Below, piece by piece: positions 29,620 through 37,547 of a DNA stretch of 39,707 nucleotides. This DNA comes from a virus. Numbering within the stretch: the first letter of the stretch is position 1; each line of letters starts with the position of its first letter. A program made the translations under genes and the position numbers. The notes beneath the pieces were generated by a model. It was given only the letters and a program-made list of their open reading frames with translations, had not been told where the DNA came from and did no database searches. The stretch lies in the IMG/VR virus record IMGVR_UViG_3300042504_000295, positions 1 through 39,707 of that record, one strand, 5' to 3'.

Positions 29620-30408
29620 TTAGCGGTTGCGGGTTGCCCGTGCTTTGTCGATTTGTCTTTGGCGCTCGGCAGCAATCCAGTCCGATACATTCAGTGTCTT
29701 GGTAGACCGAGGATCGGTGGTGTCAGTGACACCAGGGTTGCTTGCTCGTGCGGTTACCGGACGAATCGGGTCAGGCGCGGACGATGTTTTCTTTTGGAAA
29801 GGCTCGGCAGATATTTTAGCTTCGACTTTTCCAATCTCACGCGCTTGCAACAGTGGCGACAAGCGAGAAATGCGTTCAGCTTCCTTGGGGTTGCTGCCCA
29901 GCCAGTAGGCCAGGTCGGGTCCAAGGTCAGACGCTTTGATGGTTTCGGCCATCACATCGGTGACGCGAAGGTTCGGGTTATACGCAACTTGGTCAAAGTC
30001 ATCGTATTTAGACCGGGCCTCCTCCTCACGCTCTGCAAAGGTTTCTTCAATCTCAGCGCGTTGTTTCTGGATCTCCCGATGTTGGACCAGCTTTTCAGCT
30101 TCGGCACGGATGAAATCACCGTATGCCTGTGGACTGTCAAATTGATCTGCTGTCGGAATATCCGTTGGCATTGCTGGCACGGGTGCCTGCTTTGCCTGCT
30201 GCTCACGTTCCCATTTGCGCTGTTCTCTTGCGAGGCGCTTGCCAATCATCGCGTCGATTTCAGCCTGCGAGTACTTTTTTTCCTCTTGGGTGCCACCGTC
30301 TTGATTCTCAGCTACTACCGGCGCATTTTGTGCATTGTCCGTGGTGGCCGTCACCTCGGGTGCTTGCGCGGAGTCAACTTCCGCTAAGGCTTGGACTTCA
30401 TCAGTCAT
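29620..30408 (-). CDS. Scaffolding protein
   Basis: A 262-residue, highly charged, mostly helical protein without hydrophobic core: an acidic N-terminal region, then YSQAEIDAMIGKRLAREQRK and LVQHREIQKQRAEIEETFAE coiled coils (about residues 105-140), and a basic C-terminal helix (DWIAAERQRQIDKARATRNR). A basic C-terminal helix is how P22 scaffold binds coat subunits. Position immediately before the coat gene fits. No protease gene was seen, as in P22, where scaffold is recycled. Confidence 0.88.
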   Translation of the reverse strand: MTDEVQALAEVDSAQAPEVTATTDNAQNAPVVAENQDGGTQEEKKYSQAEIDAMIGKRLAREQRKWEREQQAKQAPVPAMPTDIPTADQFDSPQAYGDFIRAEAEKLVQHREIQKQRAEIEETFAEREEEARSKYDDFDQVAYNPNLRVTDVMAETIKASDLGPDLAYWLGSNPKEAERISRLSPLLQAREIGKVEAKISAEPFQKKTSSAPDPIRPVTARASNPGVTDTTDPRSTKTLNVSDWIAAERQRQIDKARATRNR

Positions 30409-30428
30409 GTTTCAACTCTTTAGAGTTC

Positions 30429-30445
30429 CCGGTGAACCTCACCGG
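30429..30445. other. Hairpin CCGGTGA-ACC-TCACCGG before the scaffold gene
   Basis: A perfect 7-bp inverted repeat with a 3-base loop, in the leader between the 83-residue gene and the scaffold start. There is no U tract on either strand. A related hairpin (CCGGTC-TACTG-GACCGG) lies on the other side of the 83-residue gene at 30740-30756. It may be an RNA processing or translational control element, or part of a promoter. Confidence 0.5.
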
Positions 30446-30461
30446 TAAGGGTGTGTCACTA

Positions 30462-30713
30462 TTATGCGACAGATTCTTTAGTTTGTGCAGCTTTGTAGGC
30501 TGCAATCACGTCAGCAGTGTGCATGGCAGCACAGATGGCCTGCACACGGGCATCCTCGGCGCTGTAATCGTTGCCGGGGGAAACAACGTGGCGGTGAAAC
30601 TTGCTGCTGATTTCAACGCCGTTTTCCATGATAGTTGTCTTGGTGCGTACTTGGACGACACCTAATTCAATGACCTCGATGCGGTCAACAATTTCAATTT
30701 TTTCTAATGCCAT
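30462..30713 (-). CDS. Small conserved phage protein, 83 residues
   Basis: The start at 30713 (MALEKIEIVDRIEVIELGVV) has GGAA upstream and is preferred over an ATG four codons earlier. The product has an N-terminal beta region (V-I-E-L-G-V-V-Q-V-R-T-K-T), then FHRHVVSPGNDYSAEDARVQ and ICAAMHTADVIAAYKAA. The H-R-H-V-V-x-P-G-x-D-Y-S motif occurs in small proteins beside tail fibre genes in other phages, function unknown. Confidence 0.7.
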   Translation of the reverse strand: MALEKIEIVDRIEVIELGVVQVRTKTTIMENGVEISSKFHRHVVSPGNDYSAEDARVQAICAAMHTADVIAAYKAAQTKESVA

Positions 30714-30739
30714 TTTGATTTCCAATCAAAACCAAGAAT

Positions 30740-30756
30740 CCGGTCTACTGGACCGG
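30740..30756. other. Hairpin CCGGTC-TACTG-GACCGG
   Basis: A 6-bp perfect inverted repeat in the 92-bp gap between the tailspike and the 83-residue gene. Like 30429-30445 it starts with CCGGT and has no U tract. The pair frames a single small gene, which suggests a separately processed transcript or a mobile cassette boundary. Confidence 0.45.
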
Positions 30757-30805
30757 TACAGTTCTCAGATTATGCGCTAAGAAGGCGCTTGTTAAGATTT
30801 ATCTT

Positions 30806-32137
30806 TTATGGTAAATACTGACCACTAAGCCATGTGTATTGAGTAGCGGCTCCAAAAACGTCCACGTTTTTAGCCGCGCCAGATACATTAGCCCGTAAAT
30901 CTACCGTGTCGCCTTCAAAAAGCAACAACTCAGCAGACCCTGCTTCAGAGTAATTGCCGCCTGCTGGTGTGGATGCAGCGTATGGATTTGAAACAGTTGC
31001 TAACGAAGCAATAGTGCTACCACTTCGCAATTGAACAATCGTGGTGTCTTGTCGCGTGTGGCCTACGGCTAGATCACTGTAAAGAACACACCATGTGAAC
31101 AAATAGCGGCCTGCACATTTGGCTGTAAATGTATCAACGCTGAAAGACCCGGCAGAGTCAAAAATTTCCGAGTCAAATTCAACTTTGTATGTGGTTCCAT
31201 CACCAGTCACGTTAAGCGCAGGCGTTGTTCTAACAGCCATGAATGAATCGGTGACGTTAGAGACAATTCTGAAGAAAGTCGATGCGTTGGTAATGGCGGT
31301 TGACTGAATATTGGCTGCGCCAAGTACGCCAGTGTTGTTTACGTCCAATACGCCAATGCGACCATTGAGGGTCACGTTCATGTTGTTAGAGCCGCCAATA
31401 ATTAAATTACCGTTCAAAATCAAACCATTAAGAATGATGTTGTCCGAGTCTCCGGCAATTGTCATGCCCGCTGTGCCAGTACCGCTTCCAGCGTCAATTT
31501 GCAAATACTCGCTGACAACGTGAACTGCTTGATTCAGGTAAATGTACTCATTATTTACTGAGCAATCGGCCACACGAAGTTTGTCGATTTTAATAGAGCG
31601 AACGCCTTTGCTGCCCGGTGTATTTGCTGCGGTGCCGTCTACATGAAAACCACGGGACCAAATTCCACCGTTTCCTTTCCAAACAAGTACGTTTTCTACC
31701 GTAAATTCACCGGGGCGCAAGTTATCGCTTATGGCAAGAAGTTTGATTGCATCGCCGCCAGAATAGCCTGCAAATTTGACGCATTGAAAGTTAAAAATGC
31801 CCCCACCAACACCTCGGGCTGTGGCCGGATTGGCACCATTCCAAAGAAGCATGTCGCCGCTGTTTGCCTTGTGGACAAACACTGCGCCTTGCACCACTTG
31901 AGCGCCCATTGCACCGTAACCAATCAAGCGAATTCCACTGGTCAGCGTGATAGTGCTAGTGATGACGTACTCGCCAACAGGAAAATGAATTTCATTAGCG
32001 CGATTTGCTTCAGCAGCATTGACTGCCGCTTGAATTGCTGTTGTGTCATCTGTAACACCGTCACCAACAGCGCCAAAATCAATCACGTTGATTGGGGCAC
32101 CCTCAATCATGGAGTACGAAATTTTTGTCAGTGCCAT
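30806..32137 (-). CDS. Tailspike: pectate-lyase-like beta-helix with C1q-like tip
   Basis: A 443-residue protein. The N-terminal part has NVIDFGAVGDGVTDDTTAIQ (residues 17-36), the hallmark of the pectate lyase superfamily beta-helix, followed by repeated short strands (S-D-N-I-I-L-N-G-L, N-N-M-N-V-T-L-N-G). From about residue 310 the pattern changes to a C1q/TNF-like jelly roll (AGRYLFTWCVLYSDLAVGHT, ELLLFEGDTVDLRANVSG). It probably binds, and may cut, surface polysaccharide; C1q tips usually trimerise the fibre. Catalytic residues cannot be named from sequence alone. Confidence 0.85.
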   Translation of the reverse strand: MALTKISYSMIEGAPINVIDFGAVGDGVTDDTTAIQAAVNAAEANRANEIHFPVGEYVITSTITLTSGIRLIGYGAMGAQVVQGAVFVHKANSGDMLLWNGANPATARGVGGGIFNFQCVKFAGYSGGDAIKLLAISDNLRPGEFTVENVLVWKGNGGIWSRGFHVDGTAANTPGSKGVRSIKIDKLRVADCSVNNEYIYLNQAVHVVSEYLQIDAGSGTGTAGMTIAGDSDNIILNGLILNGNLIIGGSNNMNVTLNGRIGVLDVNNTGVLGAANIQSTAITNASTFFRIVSNVTDSFMAVRTTPALNVTGDGTTYKVEFDSEIFDSAGSFSVDTFTAKCAGRYLFTWCVLYSDLAVGHTRQDTTIVQLRSGSTIASLATVSNPYAASTPAGGNYSEAGSAELLLFEGDTVDLRANVSGAAKNVDVFGAATQYTWLSGQYLP

Positions 32138-32144
32138 ATTTGCC

Positions 32145-33203
32145 TCACGCAGTAATGTAAGTTATTGTTCCGGCCAGTAAATTCTGCGCCGCAGTTACGT
32201 TGAAATCTGTTGCGTTGAGGGGCGTCTGAGAGGAACTGTTTGTCGCCTGTTTGTATATAGTTATGGCAGAAGAATTTTGTGTAACGCCAATCTTAAAATT
32301 GGGCATATCTGTTGCAAATCTTCGCACTTCCAAAATTGAACCACCGGAAATATTAACTGATAAGTTTGCCGACGCAAAAGGAAGGCCAGAAATTGTTGCA
32401 TTACCAATTGGCAAGGAAACTGAGTCAGTGTAAATGTAAAAATTTACCGTAACCAATCTACCAATTTTGGTGTAGAAACCAGTGTTGTTGGTAGACGGGG
32501 CAGAACCACCGCCAGAAAATGCGTAATTAGGCGTCCAAACACCTTCTTCATAGTCGTTCAGCAACTCGCTTGTGCCTGTGCCCGATGTGGCAGAAAAGTC
32601 GATGCCTTTGCCCGATGTGCCGATGACTAGGTTGCCGTTGTCAATCCGAATATCGCCGCCAACAACATCCAATTTTGCTGTTGGGCCAACTGTTCCCACA
32701 CCAACACGGCTGTTTGTTGCATCTGTGCAGAAAAGGTTAGCGTCTGTATCACCTTCAATCCGCACGTTAAATACTGCGCCGATTTCGTTAATCACAAGAT
32801 TGGTCGTGCCAATAATCATCTTTTCTGTCAACGCGCCGCCAGTTGCGGTTTCAAAGTGAAGTTGCCCCTGTTCAGCGCCAGAGGTTGGGCTGAGAATAGA
32901 TGCGTGAATTACACCGTAGGCTTGTTTGTTACCTGCCGAATCTTCACCATTAAATTCAATCTCGCCAATAGTGTCATTAGCCGCTGGACTTGCTGAGTCT
33001 CTGTACAAATCAAGTAATGGGGCTGCTGCTGCACCAGCATCGGTTGATGTCAGGGTCATACCCAAAGCATCAAAAGATCGGCCAGCAGTCAAATTTGCAA
33101 CGCTGACTTGTTTGGTTGCACTACTTTGAACAATTGGCAGCACCTCAGTGCCAGCAAGCGGGGTAGTTGACGCTGGGAGTGCTGAAATTTTAGTATCTGC
33201 CAT
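32145..33203 (-). CDS. Tail fibre protein with ISALP/PIVQ anchor
   Basis: A 352-residue protein. The start (KISALPASTTPLAGTEVLPI, then V-Q-S-S-A-T-K-Q) is the virion-anchor motif also seen in the 26297-26896 product. A middle section has SRVGVGTVGPTAKLDVVGGD, typical of fibre shaft repeats, and the C-terminal part (YEEGVWTPNYAFSGGGSAPS and G-R-L-V-T-V-N-F-Y-I-Y) resembles fibre head domains of environmental phages. It likely recognises host receptors together with the adjacent tailspike. Confidence 0.82.
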   Translation of the reverse strand: MADTKISALPASTTPLAGTEVLPIVQSSATKQVSVANLTAGRSFDALGMTLTSTDAGAAAAPLLDLYRDSASPAANDTIGEIEFNGEDSAGNKQAYGVIHASILSPTSGAEQGQLHFETATGGALTEKMIIGTTNLVINEIGAVFNVRIEGDTDANLFCTDATNSRVGVGTVGPTAKLDVVGGDIRIDNGNLVIGTSGKGIDFSATSGTGTSELLNDYEEGVWTPNYAFSGGGSAPSTNNTGFYTKIGRLVTVNFYIYTDSVSLPIGNATISGLPFASANLSVNISGGSILEVRRFATDMPNFKIGVTQNSSAITIYKQATNSSSQTPLNATDFNVTAAQNLLAGTITYITA

Positions 33204-33212
33204 GATTGTTCC

Positions 33213-33716
33213 TTAAACGTAGTTGACTTCGATTGATGAAGTAACTGGAGGTGCTTCTGAAAATGTGATAACAGCGCCAGCAACACTGTACGTGTTCTTT
33301 TGCTGGTACACGCCGTTGATGTACACATTGGTGGAGTTTTCACTTGCGGGTGCGCTTGCCAGCGTGAATGCAACAGTGGAACCATTGCCTGTGAAGTTGG
33401 CAATGATTGCAGTGGCGTTGAAACTGCTGCCAACGTTGTCATACGTGGCAATCAGAACGCCTGTGCTGGTTTCAAGTACAAACTTGTACAGCCGCAATTG
33501 AACCCAAATCTCGCCGCCGCTAGGCACCCGGCCAGCAGCATTTAGCACGATAGGGTTGGTGTGGGCGGTGTTGCCAGACGACGAGGTGTACGAAGCCAAC
33601 GGCGTAGTTGTGCCAGCCTCGTAGGTGTAAATTTTGCCGCCAGTCAGCACATTGCCGCTGTTGTCAAAAAACTGGGCACCAACGCCGCCAAAGACTGAAA
33701 GCGATACAGCGGGCAT
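33213..33716 (-). CDS. Tailspike/fibre head-binding-like adaptor, 167 residues
   Basis: Starts MPAVSLSVFGGVGAQFFDNS and continues with LTGGKIYTYEAGTTTPLASY and a segment G-E-I-W-V-Q-L-R-L-Y-K-F-V-L, which follows the pattern of head-binding domains at the start of podoviral tailspikes. The last third (A-F-T-L-A-S-A-P, N-V-Y-I-N-G-V-Y-Q) is a small beta domain common in fibre junctions. Because it lacks a receptor domain, it probably links the two following fibre proteins to the tail. Confidence 0.8.
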   Translation of the reverse strand: MPAVSLSVFGGVGAQFFDNSGNVLTGGKIYTYEAGTTTPLASYTSSSGNTAHTNPIVLNAAGRVPSGGEIWVQLRLYKFVLETSTGVLIATYDNVGSSFNATAIIANFTGNGSTVAFTLASAPASENSTNVYINGVYQQKNTYSVAGAVITFSEAPPVTSSIEVNYV

Positions 33717-33719
33717 GTG

Positions 33720-33878
33720 TTACTCCAAAAGAATCAGACCACCGTCCTCTTGCACGAGGTTGTCGCCGTCTTCAGCTAAAAGGTTGCTTTGTGCCTGTTC
33801 GCTGTTGCGACCACCAAACAGCGTGATGATGCCACCCAGTCCAATGCCAACAGCGTTGCGAACAGCCAGGAAGCTCAT
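33720..33878 (-). CDS. 52-residue protein with hydrophobic start and LxEDG motif
   Basis: The start at ATG 33878 overlaps the upstream stop (TGATG); a longer frame reaching to 33944 is rejected. The product MSFLAVRNAVGIGLGGIITL has a hydrophobic N-terminal helix, then LLAEDGDNLVQEDGGLILLE. The L-x-E-D-G repeats also occur in the gp10-like protein (ELTAEDGNILIAE) and in fibre-region proteins of many environmental phages. Function unknown. Confidence 0.65.
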   Translation of the reverse strand: MSFLAVRNAVGIGLGGIITLFGGRNSEQAQSNLLAEDGDNLVQEDGGLILLE

Positions 33879-34177
33879 TTTGTGTTCATCGGTTTGCAGT
33901 ACACCACGCCAGCAGACGAGATCTGGATGGCACTGACTCGCCACAGACCGCTGGTGCTGATTGCCACCTTGAACGGGATGGGTGTGAATGCGGGGATCGG
34001 TGTGCTGGCAGTTGTTGCCACCGCACCTTCACCAACTTCGACATAGCAAGGTTCTGTGGACCAGACCATGACACCTTCAGGACCAGCGGGCCAGCCAGCA
34101 GTGTTGGCTGCGCTTCCTGTGAAAGAGGCGGTTTGAGCCGGGAAATTGGCTTTGGTAAGGGGATTGAGAAGTTCCAT
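33875..34177 (-). CDS. Small beta-rich virion protein, 100 residues
   Basis: The product MELLNPLTKANFPAQTASFT continues with beta-like threonine/serine/alanine sequence (W-P-A-G-P-E-G-V-M-V-W-S-T-E-P-C-Y-V-E-V-G) and ends SAIQISSAGVVYCKPMNTK. The M-V-W-x-T-x-x-C-Y-V-x-V-G pattern appears in small phage head or tail surface proteins. It is encoded at the start of the adsorption block. GGAAC precedes the ATG. Confidence 0.65.
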   Translation of the reverse strand: MELLNPLTKANFPAQTASFTGSAANTAGWPAGPEGVMVWSTEPCYVEVGEGAVATTASTPIPAFTPIPFKVAISTSGLWRVSAIQISSAGVVYCKPMNTK

Positions 34178-34187
34178 GACGGTTCCT

Positions 34188-34550
34188 TTATGCCAAGAAT
34201 TTTAACTTGTACAGGGTGGACAGGTAAAGCCCAACGATTTCATCAATGATGTTCTGAATCGGGGTGTCGGTTTTGCTCACCACCTCGTACCGCATATCCT
34301 CGATGTCTTTGAGGGACTGCTCCAAAAACTCAATGATGTTCGTGGTTTTCTTGGCACTCATCAAGCTGATAGGCCCAATTAGACCATGACGGCCTTGATA
34401 CGCCTCGGCAAACTTGTCGGCCAAGTCAATCACCTCATCATAGAACGTGTTCAGCGCCATGTGTTTGGAAAAGCTGCGGGTGTTCAAGTGAACCGAGTGG
34501 GCCACGTCACGGGCCAGGAACAATTCGCCTACAAAATCAGCGCATTTCAT
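34188..34550 (-). CDS. Helical protein downstream of portal (DUF5856-like)
   Basis: A 120-residue all-helical protein starting MKCADFVGELFLARDVAHSV, with HLNTRSFSKHMALNTFYDEV and DLADKFAEAYQGRHGLIGPI (about residues 21-61) and a long C-terminal helix. Histidines and acidic residues in repeated helices give a ferritin-like look; I recall the same pattern as DUF5856. It overlaps the portal end by 14 bases. Its role in the virion or cell is unknown. Confidence 0.75.
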   Translation of the reverse strand: MKCADFVGELFLARDVAHSVHLNTRSFSKHMALNTFYDEVIDLADKFAEAYQGRHGLIGPISLMSAKKTTNIIEFLEQSLKDIEDMRYEVVSKTDTPIQNIIDEIVGLYLSTLYKLKFLA

Positions 34551-36723
34551 TTATCTCTCCTTGGGGTGGCATCATCTCAGGCTGCATTTCTGGCATCTGA
34601 CGCTGCTCATTCATCATGACCATATTGTCGTTGCTTTCCATCGCAGCCGCCACAACACCCATAGCAATGTCTTGAATCTGCTGCTCACTCATGCCAGCTT
34701 GCACGGCGCTGATACGCTTAGTCTCAGCATCAAATGCTTTGATCTGGTTGGCCTGTTCCTTGATCTCTAAGTCACGGACTTCCATGCTCTTGTTGACGTT
34801 TTGCAACATTTGGAACATGTTCTCCATCTCAGCCTGCATGGCCTGCATCTGCTGGTTGGCAGCAGCCAAAGCTGGATCGTCATCATCGGCCAGCACTTTG
34901 GGGTCGATGGTCTTTTTGAACCGCTTGGCAAGGTCTTGGGCACCGGGCCAGTCCATGTTCTTGACAAACAGATCGCCAGCAACTTGCCACAACTGTGGGT
35001 TGCCTTGCAGCAACTGAGCCATGCTCTCCAAAGCCTCTTGACGCTTGGTAGCGTAGCCGGGACCGGTAATCACGCGCACATCGTACTTGCCAACGCCGGG
35101 GTTGTAGATCTTCTCGATCAACACGCCTTCTTGGTCCACGATGCGCTTGACCGGCTCTTGCTGCCCTGGGTTCATCTTGACGGTCGATGGCTCACCATCT
35201 TCGCCAATGATGCGGGCGATGCGCTCGGTGTCGTAAATCTTGGGGATCAGGTCCACGAGTTGACGGCCAATGTGACGGATCGCACGGGCCAAGTTGTCAA
35301 CGTAGTGGTAGGTGCCAATGTCGCCCTCACGCTGACGCGCAAGAATGGCTTTACCCGAACGCTCGTTGCTGGTCATGCCCAGCGATGCGTTGTACTGGCC
35401 GGTGGCCGACTTGATGTCCTCGGCAGCACCCGCCTTGGCTTGCAGCAGGCCGCTGGAGGCCATCGGAGGCTGTGCCCGCTGGGGTAGTGGCAACACAGCG
35501 CCTTGGCCGTCTGTAACGTCTGGATTGACCTCAAGGTAAGGCCAGTTGTTTGTGTTGGCAGTCTTCCACTGCTGCTCGAAGCCTTCAAACTGACCGCCGT
35601 ACCCGATGAACGGGGCTTTGGGGGCCAGCGCCAGCATCTCAGCTTCCTGCGACACCCAGTAGTTGTACATGCGCTGGGCATCCTTGGCGTTGCGCACCAA
35701 GCCCGACACGTACATCTGGCCGTCAACCTCGAACTCGTTACCAACCACGCGCACCACGGGGATGTAGGAGCCAGCCCAATCGCGTTCTTCAAGGATGTCG
35801 TAGCCGTTGATCTTGCACCACTTGACCTTTTTGCGATCAGCTTCGCGGGTGCGGATCGGCTTGCCAAACATTTCGCGCAGCATCTTGTCCTCGGGCGTAC
35901 CGCTAAACGCAGTCTGGTTGCCGGGGTACAGGTTGAGCGTGTGCTTCTCGTACTCGATGTAGAAATACTCGGCGATGCGGATGGTGTTCTCGCCGATCCA
36001 CTGGGCGATGGACTGATCGCCCACGCCAAGGCTCATGAGGGTGCTGATAGGCGCTGCATCGGGGTACAAACGCTCGTACTCAGTTTTGGGGATGTCTTCC
36101 GTAATAAAGCACCAGCGGGCATCTGCGCCTGCGGGGTCTTGGATCAAGGGGTCCATGTAGACGCTGAAGCTGTTGCGGATGCGCCCAATCTTGATGTCTT
36201 GATCGAACGTCTTGTCGTCGCAGTACTCGGTCAAGACCCGGATGTAGCCTTCGCCGTAGGACACTTGGTTCTCGCAGGCGGTGTCATAGGCCACGTCAGC
36301 ATCGGAGATGTACTCGATGTGGCGAATCACGCCGTTGAACACGTCTGCCATGTCCACATCGGCCTTGTCGTCAGCCGGGATCACCTTGATGCCAGGGCGG
36401 TTCATGCGCTGCTCGTTCGTCACTTGGTGAACGTGCTGCGGCAGCTTGTTGATGGTCAGGCAGGGGCGGGCATTGATCGTTTGACCTTGCAAAGAGCCAC
36501 GGGTCTGGAGCACATCAGCGGGCCACTGCCACTGGTTGTCTGGAGAGCCAGCGTAGAACCGCAAATCGTCAAGCTCGTCTTCACGAGTCTCGGAAAACGC
36601 AGTCATCGCTGTGTTCAAACGTGAACGGGCAACGGTCAGAATTTCCTCGGAACCGCCTTTTGACGAGTTTGGTCCGTTTTTTGCCACATTTGCTGCGGCT
36701 ACGATTCCGGTGGTGTCTTTCAT
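34537..36723 (-). CDS. Portal protein, P22 type
   Basis: A 728-residue portal of the P22 family (P22 gp1 has 725 residues). Recognisable blocks are F-Y-A-G-S-P-D-N-Q-W near residues 56-65, INKLPQHVHQVTNEQRMNRP, the D-P-L-I-Q-D-P-A-G-A-D-A-R-W segment and the long C-terminal helices with M-Q-A-E-M-E-N-M-F-Q that form the P22-like barrel. Twelve copies form the DNA channel at one head vertex and the terminase docks on it. The ATG overlaps the groES stop. Its first 45 codons are repeated at the left window edge. Confidence 0.95.
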   Translation of the reverse strand: MKDTTGIVAAANVAKNGPNSSKGGSEEILTVARSRLNTAMTAFSETREDELDDLRFYAGSPDNQWQWPADVLQTRGSLQGQTINARPCLTINKLPQHVHQVTNEQRMNRPGIKVIPADDKADVDMADVFNGVIRHIEYISDADVAYDTACENQVSYGEGYIRVLTEYCDDKTFDQDIKIGRIRNSFSVYMDPLIQDPAGADARWCFITEDIPKTEYERLYPDAAPISTLMSLGVGDQSIAQWIGENTIRIAEYFYIEYEKHTLNLYPGNQTAFSGTPEDKMLREMFGKPIRTREADRKKVKWCKINGYDILEERDWAGSYIPVVRVVGNEFEVDGQMYVSGLVRNAKDAQRMYNYWVSQEAEMLALAPKAPFIGYGGQFEGFEQQWKTANTNNWPYLEVNPDVTDGQGAVLPLPQRAQPPMASSGLLQAKAGAAEDIKSATGQYNASLGMTSNERSGKAILARQREGDIGTYHYVDNLARAIRHIGRQLVDLIPKIYDTERIARIIGEDGEPSTVKMNPGQQEPVKRIVDQEGVLIEKIYNPGVGKYDVRVITGPGYATKRQEALESMAQLLQGNPQLWQVAGDLFVKNMDWPGAQDLAKRFKKTIDPKVLADDDDPALAAANQQMQAMQAEMENMFQMLQNVNKSMEVRDLEIKEQANQIKAFDAETKRISAVQAGMSEQQIQDIAMGVVAAAMESNDNMVMMNEQRQMPEMQPEMMPPQGEINEMR

Positions 36724-36968
36724 GCGTCAAATACTCCGAGGGTGTGTGATTCCCTCATGACCAGAAGGTTGTCACCCTCGTATTTTAGGTCTTGGCCGAT
36801 GGAATCACCAAATAGCACTTTGTCGCCGACTTTCACGTCCTTGGCTTCAGGCCCAACGGAGATTACCACACCCGTGCCAGTTTGTTTCTGTCTCAAAAGG
36901 ATAAACAACTCGTGTTTTTCCATGTCTGGACGCACGATCAGGCAGTCTTGCAGGGCTTGGAGGCTCAT
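36720..36968 (-). CDS. Phage GroES-like co-chaperonin (right copy)
   Basis: The same 82-residue Cpn10-like product as at 132-380, with only silent differences as far as I can see. It is the copy linked to the complete portal gene. Its ATG overlaps the stop of the MPLVKS gene and its TGA overlaps the portal ATG. Confidence 0.85.
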   Translation of the reverse strand: MSLQALQDCLIVRPDMEKHELFILLRQKQTGTGVVISVGPEAKDVKVGDKVLFGDSIGQDLKYEGDNLLVMRESHTLGVFDA

Positions 36969-37117
36969 TTTTTGGTCTTCATTGTTGGTTTTTTGGCAGC
37001 TTCACGTTTGACGGCATACGCGATTGCCACACTTTGGGCTACGGGTTTACCCGCAGACACTTCGGCCTTGACGTTCTTGCGAAATGCCTCTTTTGAGGGT
37101 GACTTGACGAGTGGCAT
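36965..37117 (-). CDS. Small lysine-rich protein, MPLVKS type (right copy)
   Basis: A 50-residue counterpart of 377-547: [20 protein letters not shown], then A-G-K-P-V-A-Q-S-V-A-I-A-Y-A-V-K-R, ending in the same K-K-P-T-M-K-T-K-K. It lacks the A-G-S-G-N-P stretch before the tail. Start and stop both overlap neighbours (TGATG). Confidence 0.75.
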   Translation of the reverse strand: MPLVKSPSKEAFRKNVKAEVSAGKPVAQSVAIAYAVKREAAKKPTMKTKK

Positions 37118-37281
37118 CACTTGGCCTTTTTAGCAGGTTTTGCAGTCTTGGCCGACTCCTTAAAGTCCTTGGCCGTAGGTGCACCGGCAGCGCCGGGTTT
37201 GCGCATCTTCTCGCCAGAGCCAGCAGCGATACGCTCGCGCTTGGCGTTGATGTTTGCATAGAGTCCGGGTTTTGTAGCCAT
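37117..37281 (-). CDS. Small basic protein, [11 protein letters not shown] type (right copy)
   Basis: A 54-residue counterpart of 547-711; the first 36 residues are identical, and differences cluster in the lysine/alanine-rich end. The ATG lies two bases behind the previous stop; the stop overlaps the next ATG. Conservation of protein with silent DNA changes supports it being a translated gene. Confidence 0.75.
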   Translation of the reverse strand: MATKPGLYANINAKRERIAAGSGEKMRKPGAAGAPTAKDFKESAKTAKPAKKAK

Positions 37282-37283
37282 GA

Positions 37284-37547
37284 TCAGCACTTCCATCTTT
37301 TAAGTGATGCCTTGGCCCGTTCTGCTGGACCTTTGGCGTTTTTGACAACCCCTTCCATGCGGGCACAGAACGAATCTTTACGGCCCTGGTCGGCCTTTGT
37401 CTTGGGGCTGGGCGCTGGCGCTTTGAGATTGCTGCCAGTAGCTGCGTTGTACTTTGCACGGCCCTTCTCTGTCAAGCCCGCGCCCTTGGATGCAGGCAGC
37501 TTCTCGCCACGACCGACAGAGAGGGAAACACTTTTCTTGGTAGCCAT
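37284..37547 (-). CDS. Small basic protein, DUF6321-like (right copy)
   Basis: An 87-residue counterpart of 714-977. The middle and C-terminal blocks (GAGLTEKGRAKYNAATGSN, SFCARM, ASLKRWKC) are identical, and the N-terminal positions 6-19 vary. Here the ATG overlaps the terminase stop directly (TGATG), which shows the arrangement without the HNH gene. Confidence 0.8.
   Translation of the reverse strand: MATKKSVSLSVGRGEKLPASKGAGLTEKGRAKYNAATGSNLKAPAPSPKTKADQGRKDSFCARMEGVVKNAKGPAERAKASLKRWKC

Noticed and set aside
29521-30387. Plus-strand open frame of 288 codons opposite the scaffold gene
   Set aside because: Rich in cysteine, leucine and arginine as expected from antisense of a charged helical protein; the scaffold frame fits position and composition.
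30806-33716. Diversity-generating retroelement acting on the fibre genes
   Set aside because: No reverse transcriptase gene and no template/variable repeat pair was seen in the window.
35503-36624. Plus-strand open frame of 373 codons opposite the portal gene
   Set aside because: The portal frame has clear family motifs; the opposite frame results from codon bias and shows no domain.
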